A DNA stretch of 64,000 nt from Monarcha castaneiventris obscurior. Lineage: Eukaryota; Chordata; Aves; Passeriformes; Monarchidae. The stretch's first letter is position 1. Every line of letters starts with the position of its first letter. Below are positions 1 to 9,765 of this stretch, piece after piece. The stretch covers positions 4,109,501 to 4,173,500 of the forward strand of contig JAMPIT010000493.1 of assembly GCA_026261815.1 (NCBI GenBank), written 5' to 3'. The notes below the pieces were generated by a model. The model was not told the origin of the DNA and ran no database searches. It saw nothing but the letters and a program-made list of their open reading frames with translations. The position numbers and the translations under genes were made by a program.

Positions 1-935
1 CAGCCAGGACGCTCGGCCGACGCCGTGGTAATTCCTCTGCTCACCTGCTGGGCTGGGCTGCTGCTGCCTGTGGGGTTCATGTGCCTGTCTCTGCAGTAGG
101 GGAGTGGCTCCTGTCACTCTGCAGGGTTCCCCAGGGTTGCTGTGCGTTTGTGTGTCCTCTGCAGCCACTATCCCAGCACTGCAGAGTCCTGTTGCTACAG
201 AACAGGCTGTTAGAGAGTGGTTTGTCCTGCCCAGGCATGTGCACAGAGCTGGAGACACTGGGAGGTTTCCTTTTCATGGCTTCCTTTTCCACCTCTTTCA
301 TATGCTCTGGGGTGATGTGGAGCAGGGTACTGCTGCAAGGAGGGGTTCACCTGGTGCTTGTGTCTTGTTTCCAGCTACAGCCTGAAGATGAGAACCTTCA
401 GCACATTTGACTTCTACAGAAAGCATAAGGACGCCATGACCCCGGCAGGGCTGGCATTTTTCCAATGTCAGTGGGACAGCTCTGTCACTTCCACCTTCCA
501 CCAGCTGCTCAGTAAGGAATGGGGATGCTGGAGGGGGTCTGTGGGTGGGACATGGCCCTGGGGCTGCAGGCTCTCACTTGGCCTTGGCACTTGTCCAGGA
601 TCAGCACAGACTGAGTCCTTCCTGAGCCATTCTCCTCCAAACTAGCAGCAGCCTGAAGGAACAGCCCCTAAAAGGCTGTTTGGATGAGGATTTAAAATAA
701 CTCCCAGGGTGTGTTTGAGCAGCCCTGGTCCTGTGTGGGTGAAGGGGGGTGTGGAGCTCAGGTGTGAGCCCTGCTGCTGAGCCAGTCCCCCTCTGCAGAC
801 ATGAGGGAGCCGGTGTTCGAGTTCGTGCGGCCGCCCCCGTACCACCCTCCCCAGGTGAAGTTCCCTCGCCACCAGCCCCTGAGGTACCTGGACAGGTACC
901 GGGACACACAGGAGCCCACCTATGGCATTTACTAG
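1..935 (+). CDS. MRPL38: MRPL38, large mitoribosomal subunit protein mL38 (3' end, partial)
   Basis: This is the C-terminal part of mitochondrial ribosomal protein L38, a PEBP-fold protein on the surface of the 39S subunit. Three exons are visible: 1-27 (the window cuts it; donor GT at 28), 375-511 and 799-935, with stop TAG at 933-935. Phases agree (2 bases carried into 375, 1 base carried into 799). Exon 375-511 encodes [14 protein letters not shown] and [17 protein letters not shown]. The last exon encodes [21 protein letters not shown] and the C-terminus EPTYGIY. These segments match the mL38 tail as I remember it. The gene continues off the left edge, so its promoter and N-terminus are not visible. 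The 27-base first exon is supported only by its donor and phase. MRPL38 next to TRIM65 and TRIM47 repeats the mammalian order. Confidence 0.93.
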
Positions 936-3206
936 GAGCTGGCCCCCTCTGGTCCATGGGGTGCTGGCTCCTGGATTTCCTGCGCTGCCCTCAGTGCCTC
1001 AGGAGGGAGATGACAAAGTCTCAGCCCCTCAGCTCCCAGTTCCCCTGTGCTGGGAGCTGGCACTGGGTGCTCACAGGGCTGGCAGCTGCGTGGTCAAGAG
1101 GCTGCTCAACGAGAACATTCAGAGTGAATCCATGGCCAGGCTGAAACCTTGCTCCTGATTCTGCAGCAGAGCTCAGCAGTGGCTGGCAGGTGCCGTGAGA
1201 TGCCGTGCCTTGCTTCCCTGCAGGGATCACAGTTCTCCTTTTGTCTGTTTATGGAACAAACAGAGCCAGGCCAGCCTGGATTTCTTCCTCTCAGTGCTGA
1301 GGTTCAGGACTGTGTCAGATTTTATTTGTGCAGTCCTCCTGGAGAGATGAGTCTGATTAAACACTGTCTGAGCAGTGCTGGCACAGCTGTCTTTATTGGG
1401 AAAAGCCTGTTACCCTGGTCAGTTGGCACAGAGCTGAGGAGCTCAGCAGGATGCAGGGGAGGTGGGCAGCCCTTCCCCTGGCCAGAGTCACTTCCCTTCT
1501 GGGATGTTGTAGTTTGGGAAGAGTGTGGTTGCACAGGGAGTAAACCTGCACAAGGTCGGTGTTTGTGGAGGTGGCTTCAGCTGCCCAAGCACACAGACCT
1601 CAGTCTCCTTCCCCTCTCCCTGGACAGGACGTACCTGGCATGGGCAGGTGGAGCAGAAGCAGAGCTGCTGCTGCTGATGGTGGCCTGGCACTGCTGCTGC
1701 TGATCCTGTTCCGAGGCCTTGGAGAGCCTCTGCTCTCTGCTGTGCTCCACTGTGCATCCCCTGTTCACATGAACCCTCAAATACCAGCATGTTCTGCTGG
1801 TACAGCTGCCTCTGCCCAGCTCTGGTTCCCAGTGACTTTTTCTGACGTTCCTTCTATCAGGAAATTGGAGCCTTCAGCAAACATGAAAAGATTGGGCTGA
1901 AGTGCCCCTGTGCTGCCTGTGCTCAGGGCAGATACCAGTTACCCCAGAGCTCCCTGAACTCCCACCCTGAAGGAGCTGAAATGAGTGCACTGGGGAGGTG
2001 CCCACGGTGGGGACACAGGTTCCAGGCAGACACACAGGTCATGTTACACCTCTCTGGGCTTAAAATATTTGGTCAGAATTGACAGATTCAGCCCAAAGGA
2101 ATGTTTTGGGGCTGAAGCTCTGCTGGGACATGCAGGGAGTTGTGATGTGACATAACCCAAGTCCTCTCCTGTGGTCAGGGGGATGCCTCTGAGCCTGTGT
2201 GTGGTATGGAAGCTGGTATGAATGATCCAGCAGAGACCTGTGCCCTGCTGGCCCTCACCTGTGCAGGTGAAAGGGAAGCTGCTCATGAGGGGAGGCTGCA
2301 GAGCTGCTGCAAAACGCGGCCATCCCGGCAGCGGCAGCAGCCTGGGAACGCCTGCGAGAGATAGCACAGGCTCCTGGAACAGAGATAAGGCTTGGGCTGG
2401 GAGAACTGAAACTGAACTGTGTGACAACGACGTGAAGGTTTGCAGTGCACAGGCACCACACTGGCCTCCGGGCAGGAGACTCCACCTGCCACCTGAGCAG
2501 GGACACGTGGCCCAGGTGGCATCTTTATTGCGTTTCACTGCTGATGTGCTCAGGTGTTGCAAGGAAGTTCGTAGGGAAAGGTGTGGTGGGTGTGCATGGG
2601 GACATGGTAAACAGCAGGAGCTGTGATTTAAAAGATGCAAGGGAACAACATGGCCCTGGCTGGTGCTGGCGTGTGTCACAGCCTTGCCGCTGCACGGGGA
2701 GGTGACAGACACACGGCTGCAGCAGCAGTGGGCGCCTCTCTCTGTTGGTTCCCAGGCAGGAGCTGTGTGCTGAGGTCTCTGTGCCAGGGGGGACTGCCAC
2801 GTTCTGCTCAGAGACCCAGCCCTGGCAGAGCTGAGGCTGCCTGGAAGTTCCCTCAAAGGGCAATCAGTAAAGGAATGAAAACCCAGTTGCACATCGAGGT
2901 GTACCCGGCAAACGGGAAATACACACGGGTTCATGGAAATACACATTGATCCCTGCCAGCCTCCTGCGTGTCTCCCTGTGCTGTCACTGCAGCATTCCAT
3001 CCTCTCCGGAGTCTCCCACTGTGCTTCCCAGCTCTCCCTCTCCACGGGGGAACAGCTCCAGCCCTCCCTGTGGTCTCGTCAGGCCAGCGTGTGGCACAGC
3101 CCGTGTGACGAGGGGCAGGCAGCGGGTGTAGCTTTAAGGGTGCGCTGCTCGGGAGCCCTGCCCCGCCTCTGGGCACGGCGTCACCGCCTCCCCGTCTGCA
3201 CGCACG
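936..3206. other. MRPL38 3'UTR and MRPL38-TRIM65 intergenic DNA
   Basis: No further coding exon with coherent splice sites was found. The first about 430 bases are probably MRPL38 3'UTR. The rest is unremarkable GC-moderate sequence. A 333-codon open frame on the minus strand (2044-3045) has no recognisable domain and is biased in composition, so it was not called. GC content and CpG rise after about 3080 toward the TRIM65 promoter. Confidence 0.5.
1356..1361 (+). terminator. Possible MRPL38 poly(A) signal (ATTAAA)
   Basis: ATTAAA lies 420 bases after the MRPL38 stop and is followed by a T/G-rich stretch. It is the first hexamer of this kind downstream of the stop. Assignment rests on position only. 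Confidence 0.35.
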
Positions 3207-3220
3207 AGTTTCTATTTCCC
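3207..3220 (-). promoter_or_regulatory. Candidate interferon-stimulated response element upstream of TRIM65
   Basis: The + strand reads AGTTTCTATTTCCC. It fits the ISRE form AGTTTCNNTTTCNY, equivalent to GAAANNGAAACT on the other strand, the IRF/ISGF3 recognition sequence. It sits 34 bases before the TRIM65 start codon in the GC-rich promoter or 5'UTR, a usual distance for a functional element in an interferon-induced gene. The match is seen in the sequence. Interferon control of this gene is inferred. Confidence 0.6.
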
Positions 3221-3253
3221 CGGCTTCTCGCCCCGCTCCCCGGCACGGGCAGG

Positions 3254-6200
3254 ATGGCATCACCCATCTCGCAGAAGCTGGAGGAGAAGCTGGTGTGCTC
3301 CATCTGCCTGGAGCTGTTCAGGGTGCCCGTGACCTTGCCCTGCGGCCACAACTTCTGCAAGCGCTGCATCAGCGACCACTGGGACAAGCAGAAGCAGGCG
3401 CCCGCCGGCACCGACGCGAGTTACACCTGCCCCGAGTGCCGCAGGGGCTTCCAGCGGTGCCCGGAGCTGGAGAAGAATGTCACCCTGTACAGCGTGGTGG
3501 AGCTGGCACGGGACAGCGAGGCGCGGGGCTCGGCCACGGGCCGGTGCGAGGCGGCCCCCGCAGAGCTGTGCCCGCAGCACGGGCGCCCGCTGGAGCTCTA
3601 CTGCGAGGACGAGCGGCGCTGCATCTGCTGCGTCTGCACCGTCCGGGACTGCCAGCGGCACCGGCGGGTGCTCTTCGAGGAGGAACGAGCCAAAAAGCAG
3701 GTGGGTGACAGGGCTGGAGCGATGGGAGAACGGGGGGTGTTGTGACAGCTCAGGCACAGCACGACATCCACCGCCCCGCGTCCTGCTGCGGGGATGCGAT
3801 GTCCCTCTGTGTGCCAGAGTGCCCGCCCTCACCTGGACACGGGGCTGGCCAGGGAGATGCCACCAGTGCCCGGCTGCTGCTTGAGAAACCAGGTGTGGTC
3901 AGAAGCAGCAGAGAGCTGGGTAAATCCAGCAGCACGAGATGAACGGTGCCATACGTGTTTGTGATCGAGAGGAAACAGCTAAAAAAGGGTGAAAGCACAA
4001 TAAAATCACTTCTTTGTTACCCTGACACAGAGTCCCCTTCCCAAGCTGCCTCCTTCCCCATTAGCCTTGTCCTGCAGCCCTGAGAGAATCCTGGGGGCCG
4101 AGTGGGCAGCAGTGGGCTGTTCCACAGGATGTACAACTGGACACGACTGGGAGAAATGACTGGATGTGACACTCAGTGCTCTGGTCTAGTTGAGGGTGTT
4201 CAGTCAAAGGTTGAACTCGAGGTCTTGGAGGTCTTGGAGGTCTTTTCCAACTATAATGATTCTATGTTTGCGCCTCCCTTCACAGACCCTTTTGAAAGAA
4301 TCCCTAGAAAAAGCCCAGGAGGAATCGGAGAGGATTGAGCTGACAATGAAGGAGCTGGAGGTGCAAACACAGAGCATCAAGGTAACGCTGCAGCCTCCCT
4401 GTGCTGGCCTGTGGGTGGGAGCATGCTGGTTCTCATGGCTCTTCCTGCCCAGGACTCCTCCGAGGAACTCAAAGCTCGGATTCAGAGCAAATTCACCCAC
4501 CTGAGGAAAGCTCTGGAGAATTTCCAGTGTCAGACAGTGGCCAGTATTGAGCAGGAGCAGGTGGCGGCACTGGGGCATGTGGAGAAGAACTGGAACCTCC
4601 TGAAGGACCACCTGGATGTCCTCAGCCAGCACAGGGAAAGGGCTCAGAGCCTGCTGGCCTGCCCTGACCACAGGACCTTCCTCCAGGTACCTCTCTGGCA
4701 CTGTGTGCTTCCCTTTGCTCGGGCCTGCACCCTTTTGATGACAGCAGAATCATGTTCAACCCCTTTTCCACTGGGAATGCATCCTCACTTTGGCTCAGGG
4801 ATGTGATGGGGCTGTGGGGAGGAGCTGTTTTTGGGGGGTCCCTGAAGAGTTGTGTGGGCGATGCTGGGATGCCCCTGTTGCCCAGCAGGGAGACATGGTG
4901 AGTGCAGATGGGTTTGCACAGTCCTGCCCAGACTGGTGCATGGTGTCTGTGTGTCTGTCCGCAGGAGTTCCCGCTGCTCCCACCTCTGGAGAGCCCAGAG
5001 GCACTGGTGCCTGTGGAGTTTGATGTGGCTGCTGTGATCAAGCCCATCTCTGAGATCCTCACCGACCTCTCCAGGCTCCTGCTGGAGGACTTGCCTGGCT
5101 CTGTGGCCCCCAAAGCCCCCGATCCTGCTGGCCAAGGTAACCCTCCCACTCTCAGGGGTACTTTGAAGGGCTCTGAGTCAGCCTGAAGCAGAGCCTGGCC
5201 TGTGTCACAGCTGGACACAGGGGGTTGGAATGGGGACACGCATTGACTGTTCAGTACATGAAGTGGGCTGAGCCAGGGGGCTTCCCTGTGGCCCCTCCTT
5301 GCTGGGAATGCTGGACTATGGTGGCACGTGCCTGCTCCCAGGTTTGGATACAATGGAATTCCTCCTCCTCCTCCTCCTCCTCCTCCTCCTTCTCCTCCTC
5401 CTCCTTCTCCTTGCCATGAAGCCAGGAAGAAAAAAGTTTTTGGGTGGCATTACTCAAAATGCCTGTTCCCATCCTCCACAGGCCCAGTGCATCCTCAGGA
5501 GCTGGAAGTGAAGGTCGTGGCCCCTCTCCCCAAGTGCCAGCTCCGAGCTGAGCTTCTGAAGGGTAAGGAGCACAGGGGAACCTGCAGGGACAGCACCTCA
5601 CTGGGGTCCCCAGCAGGAAGAGATGTCACCAAGCCAGGCTCCTTCCCAGGAGGAGGGTGGCTGTGGCTGCAGGAACAGGGGCTCCTTCCCTGGTTCTTCC
5701 AGTGTGTCTCTCTAAATGCAGAGAAGGGTGGTGTAGGGACAGAGTGGATGGGCTGGGATGGGAAAGAACTCATTAAGGGGATTAGCAGCACCAGGAAGTG
5801 CTTTCCCATGGAAACTGAGGCTGTCTGGTATTGGATCAGTCACTGCCCTGCATGGCATAGCCCCAGTCCAGAGCCCTGCCTGCAGTCATTGCTCTCTGTC
5901 CAGGGACATGGCCTCAGCATTCCTAGCTACAGTCCTTCATATCCCCTTTCTCCCCGGGCCCATCCCTCTCCCGTTTTTAGGAATGTTCTCTGTGCTCCTC
6001 TTCCCATCCCCTCACTGTTGGGAAGAGGGCTGGGTAAGGCTCAGGCCATGTTAGTCATGTCACTCTTGCCAAGGAGGCAATTGCTGCCTATGGGACCTGT
6101 AGGAATTCCTTCCATCAGGCCCCACAGGGTTACCTTAGGGTTATTAATAGGAACCCCCTGTTATTTGTGGGCAGCAGGCAGGAGCCCAGCCAGCTGCCAG

Positions 6201-7213
6201 GCCCAGCTGTTGGGGGAGGAAGGTGGGGTGCTGGTGGCCAGTGAATGCCCATCAGGAGCAGGAGCTATCACAGCCCATGCAGAGGAGAGTAACTCCCTGC
6301 AATACCATATATGCTCACTTAACACCTGGTTTTCTCCCCATCTCCCCATCCACTCTGGTATTTTTTGCTCTTAAAACCAAGCACATCCCTCCCAAAAATG
6401 GCCACAGAGCCACTGTGGTCACAGTGGCTACTCGCTGATTGTGAGCTGGGTTGTGCAAGGACTGTGCAAAGCATCGTGTCTCAGTGCCTCAACAGCTATT
6501 TCTGGGCTTTTCCATTCCCTCTAGGGTAGGTGTTGCATCCTCTGCACTCCCCTTCCCCTCCAAACAACCTGTTCCCTTCTATTTCGGGAACCAGCCCTAC
6601 AGAATTTAAACCCCATTGTTGCTGGGGGGGTGTAAATGTCTGATGAAGTGTTTCAGCCCCATCCATGCCCTTGTTCTTCCCAGACCACCGCAACCTGACC
6701 TTTGATCCCGAGACAGCCAACAAGTACCTGGAGCTGTCGAAAGGTGCCCGGAAAGCCAAGCACGGCCCCAGCCCCGTCCCTGGGCAGGAGCAGGGCCCCC
6801 GCTTCGAGCCCTGGCAGGTGCTGTGCACGCAGAGCTACGGCCCCGGCCACCACTACTGGGAGGTGAAGATCTCCAGCCACTCCATCATCCTGGGGGTCAC
6901 CTACCGAGGGCTCCCCCGGGAGCAGCAGCAGGGCCACAGGTTCAACATCGGGCTGGACAGGGGCTCCTGGGGGCTGCAGGTGCGGGAGGATTGTTACCTG
7001 GCCTGGCACAAGGGCCGGGCCGAGAAAATCCAGGAGCAGCTCTACAAGAGCCTGGGGGTCAGCCTGGATTATGGCAAGGGGGTCCTCTCCTTCTACGGCC
7101 TCGGGGAGAGGACGCAGCTCATTCACTCCTTCCACAGCGTCTTCACTGAGCCCCTGTACCCCGTGTTTTGGCTGTGTGAGGGGCGAGTGGTGACGCTGTG
7201 CCAGAGGGACTGA
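3254..7213 (+). CDS. TRIM65: TRIM65-like E3 ubiquitin ligase (RING, B-box, coiled coil, PRY-SPRY)
   Basis: Six coding exons: 3254-3700, 4286-4381 (the 96-nt TRIM exon), 4453-4686 (234 nt), 4965-5136, 5482-5562, 6684-7213. All junctions are GT/AG, phases agree, and the total is 519 codons plus TGA (human TRIM65 is about 517 aa). The RING has C15, C18, C30, H32, C35, C38, C59, C62. A B-box type 2 spans about 106-140 (C106, H109, C117, C125, C128). Exons 2-3 encode a charged heptad-rich coiled coil (about 150-260). The final exon is a complete PRY-SPRY (about 345-519; FDPETANKYLELS, GPGHHYWEV). In mammals TRIM65 is a cytosolic E3 that attaches K63-linked ubiquitin to MDA5, promoting interferon signalling. 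That role is family knowledge. Its place between MRPL38 and TRIM47 supports the name over other TRIMs. The start has the only in-frame ATG directly before the RING. Confidence 0.88.
4155..4266 (+). repeat. CR1 LINE 3'-end fragment in TRIM65 intron 1
   Basis: The stretch contains a diverged form of the avian CR1 3' end: a segment ending GGTTGAACTCGAGG, then GAGGTCTTTTCCAACTATAA and one ATTCTATG tail unit (4259-4266). A 10-base piece (GGTCTTGGAG) is locally duplicated. CR1 copies in birds are usually 5'-truncated like this one. The left edge is approximate. It ends 20 bases before TRIM65 exon 2. Confidence 0.75.
5361..5412 (+). repeat. (CTC)n/(CTT) microsatellite in TRIM65 intron 4
   Basis: About 17 pyrimidine triplets, mostly CTC with CTT interruptions. 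They lie in the intron before exon 5482-5562, about 70 bases upstream of its acceptor. Confidence 0.95.
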
Positions 7214-7775
7214 GCCAGGGCCGGGCTGGCAAGTCCCAGGCTGGTGCCATAGTGGAGCTGCAGCTGAGGCTGTCATGGTACAGTGGGACTTCAGTGCTGA
7301 GGCAGGCGTGGGGTGCAGTGTTTTAACAAGCTGGTGAGGACAGACGTGCAAATTAACCCGTTTGATTTGCATATGCAAATATCACACTAGTGACACACGG
7401 CAGGGCTGGAGCTCACCGTGGAGGCACATGTGGGTGTCTGTCCCTGCAGATGGAGTGAGGGAAGGGGGGATAAGGGGGATGAAAAAAATCAGGTTTTCCT
7501 CTTTCTCCTGTCCCTGCCAAACCTCCCAAACTTGGAGAAGGTTTGGGATAAGGGGGATTCCGGAGGGAGGTGTTGCTGCCACAGGATGCTCTGAAGCAAT
7601 TTGGAGGGATCCCTGTGCTCCCACAGCCTTACACGGAGGCAGGTCCTGCTCCCCCAGCCCTCTTGGTCCCCTCTTGCCACTCTCAGGCATGGCAGAGCAG
7701 CTTCTCAGGGTTCCATGCTGCAGCTCTTTGTACAATGCTGCTTTTCCCAATAAAGCTCTTTTCCAACTGGCTTAA
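7214..7775 (+). other. TRIM65 3'UTR
   Basis: Non-coding stretch between the TRIM65 stop and its poly(A) signal. It contains a TTTGCATATGCAAAT palindrome (around 7365-7380), which includes an ATGCAAAT octamer. No exon was found. Confidence 0.7.
7749..7754 (+). terminator. TRIM65 poly(A) signal AATAAA
   Basis: Canonical AATAAA, 536 bases after the TRIM65 stop, followed by T-rich and then TG-rich sequence (7756-7800). This is the only canonical hexamer between the stop and the next repeat. Confidence 0.75.
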
Positions 7776-7949
7776 CCTTGCTGCTGGTGGGAAATGTGGG
7801 ACCGAGCAGCACTGGGAGCGAGGGGGAGCTGGGTAGCCCTGCTTTCACACCCATCCCTGCAGGGCCCCATTGTGCCCCTCTGTGTCCCTGTGGGGCCTGT
7901 GACCAACCCTCAGAGTGAGCAGCTGGCAGAGACTGCAATAGTTCATGCC

Positions 7950-8732
7950 TCAAACATTGATAGAAAGTTTTGCTCATTATAACAAAAACTGTATAAAGAA
8001 GCTACCACCAGAGAAGCTTCCCTGAAGATACCTGACTGGGACTTGGGACTGTAAGTGAAGCTGCCTGGATGTTCAATCATCTCAGGCCTAGGGAAAAACA
8101 AACAAGGCTGAGGGAGAAGAATGCATCCACAAGAAAGCCAAACCCAGCAGCTGTGCTGAGAGTCACCTCTGGCTGGATTTGGGCTGGGGGAGACCACAGA
8201 AGCCCCCAGAAGCCAGGTTTACACAGACTCCCCCCTGAAATGAGGTGGGGGGGGAGGTTTCGGGTGTAACCTCTGGTCAGAGGCACTGAACACCCATCCT
8301 CCCTTACCAAAAGTGGCCCAGCTGTGGAACCTCCAACCCCACAGGCCACATCCACGGGACATTCACATGAGAGGCAGCTGAGGGGGAGTCATAATCCATC
8401 AAAGACCCCCCGAAGTGCCCCCAGAGTCATTCCTGAAGCCTCGAACTGCAGGACTGCAGGTGATGCAACAAACCCAGAGTCTATTGTAAGAGACAATGGC
8501 AAGCTCCCCCCACCAGGGAGGTGCCTGGGTTTTCCTACCTGGCCTGAGCTATATGAACCCATCAGATTCTGTGCATTTTGGGGGGGATCATCACCACCAA
8601 GAAGACCAGCTGGAACATCATTGGGATCCATGGATGGTGATATTTTCCTTATTCTGTCCCTGTCACTCTCTTTCTGTTCCCCCCACCTATTTATTTATTT
8701 ATTTATTTTCTCTCTCTCTTTCTTTCTTTCTT

Positions 8733-8763
<31 letters not shown>

Positions 8764-8900
8764 CTCTCTCTCTCTCTCATATTTACTATCAAATAAAACA
8801 CTTACTACTGTCACTGGCATATGGTCTCGTTTGCACCTTAATTTGGGCAGAGGCATTTCTAAGAGCTTTAATAACCAGATCATGGCACCAGCTGGCAGCA
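7950..8900 (+). mobile_element. Probable degraded retroelement, solo-LTR-like (limits unclear)
   Basis: This block has no TRIM coding signal and the look of an old avian LTR: a long non-coding body, a pyrimidine microsatellite near its 3' end, then CAAATAAAACACTTACTACT (AATAAA at 8792-8797) followed by GGTCTCGTTTGCACC. I recognise this 3' portion as resembling LTR ends of passerine endogenous retroviruses, but I cannot define the termini or a target duplication. It could instead be an unrelated repeat with a chance poly(A) signal. Confidence 0.4.
8688..8779 (+). repeat. Compound (TTTA)n(TC)n(TTTC)n microsatellite
   Basis: About 90 bases of ATTT units followed by alternating TC and TTTC runs. 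All pyrimidine after 8709. It lies inside the solo-LTR-like block. Confidence 0.95.
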
Positions 8901-9133
8901 GAGCCGGAAGGTGCTTTATTTACCGTAGCACTGTGATAAGGAAACCTGGCTTCCTGCTGCTCTGCTCCGAGGTTGATTTGGCACAGAAGAAAATCTAAAG
9001 TTTTCATTGATGTTTTTCCAAGGGCGAGACTGCAGGTCTGACATCTCCTCCTGCTCCTGTGGGAATGCTGGTGAGGATTAACGGGGTGAAACTGAGCACT
9101 GTTGGGGGAGGTGCTGGGGACATGAATGCCTGG

Positions 9134-9138
9134 GGAAT
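9134..9138 (+). other. Target-site duplication, left copy (GGAAT)
   Basis: GGAAT directly precedes the 5' LTR and is repeated exactly at 15245-15249 after the 3' LTR. A 5-bp duplication marks the integration event. Confidence 0.92.
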
Positions 9139-9691
9139 TGTCCTGGGTTGCCAGTGTATTCTATTACCACCCTCATGAACCGTTGAAACCAGGTGGGGCA
9201 GTGTTTCCTTGCCTCCTCCCTCCAGGCTATTGTTCTGTTAATGGCCCATTAATGTTCTGCCGCATGACTCAGCAGTAACTCCCCCCCCGGACTATCTGCT
9301 GTTAACGAGCCCATCAACACCTGGCCTCATGACTCATCATCCCATTGTGAGAGGCTCCGCCCAGAGGGGGGAATCAAGCATTCCATCCCAGATAACTCTG
9401 GGCTTCTGAACGCCACGGGGGGCTGTCTACTGGATTCCTGGAGGACAAGAGCTACCACTGGACCTTCAGCTGGAGACTAGACTTCCCATAGGATCACCAC
9501 TTCGACTGAACTACCTCATCTGGACTACTACCACCACCCTAATAGGGTGTCAGGTTGTATCTGACTTTGTCTGTGTTTTTCTTTTCCTTTTTTCCCTAGT
9601 ATTATTTCACTTATTTTTAATTATTTATTTTCCCTATTAAATTTTAACCCTGACTTGGGATCTCGCTCTGGTTTGTTTTCAAACCTTTACA
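9139..9691 (+). repeat. 5' LTR of the ERVL-like provirus
   Basis: 553 bp, TGTCCTGGG...TTTACA. It contains an AP-1/ARE-like TGACTCAGCA at 9265-9274, a second AP-1 site TGACTCA at 9330-9336, an AT-rich TTATTT run and an ATTAAA near the 3' end that could serve as poly(A) signal. The matching copy is at 14696-15244. Confidence 0.93.
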
Positions 9692-9696
9692 TCTTT

Positions 9697-9714
9697 TGGC
9701 GCCCAATGTGGGGC
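9697..9714 (+). other. Retroviral primer binding site, tRNA-Lys1,2 type
   Basis: TGGCGCCCAATGTGGGGC begins 5 bases after the 5' LTR. It differs at one position from the 18-base site complementary to tRNA-Lys1,2 (TGGCGCCCAACGTGGGGC), the primer used by foamy viruses and several lentiviruses. Confidence 0.88.
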
Positions 9715-9765
9715 GAGACCTGAGGGAAGATCAGAAATATTCTTTATTACAGAAATCATATCACC

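Noticed and set aside
2044..3045. 333-codon open frame on the minus strand between MRPL38 and TRIM65
   Set aside because: No domain, biased Ser/Pro/Cys composition, overlaps the TRIM65 promoter side, and no splice-coherent partners. Chance open frame in GC-rich DNA.
4741..4780. Second CR1 fragment in TRIM65 intron 3 (AGAATCATGTTCAACCCC)
   Set aside because: Too short and too loosely matched to support.
3254..7213. Calling the first TRIM gene TRIM25
   Set aside because: Overall RBCC-SPRY plan is similar, but the position between MRPL38 and TRIM47 and the 519-codon length favour TRIM65.
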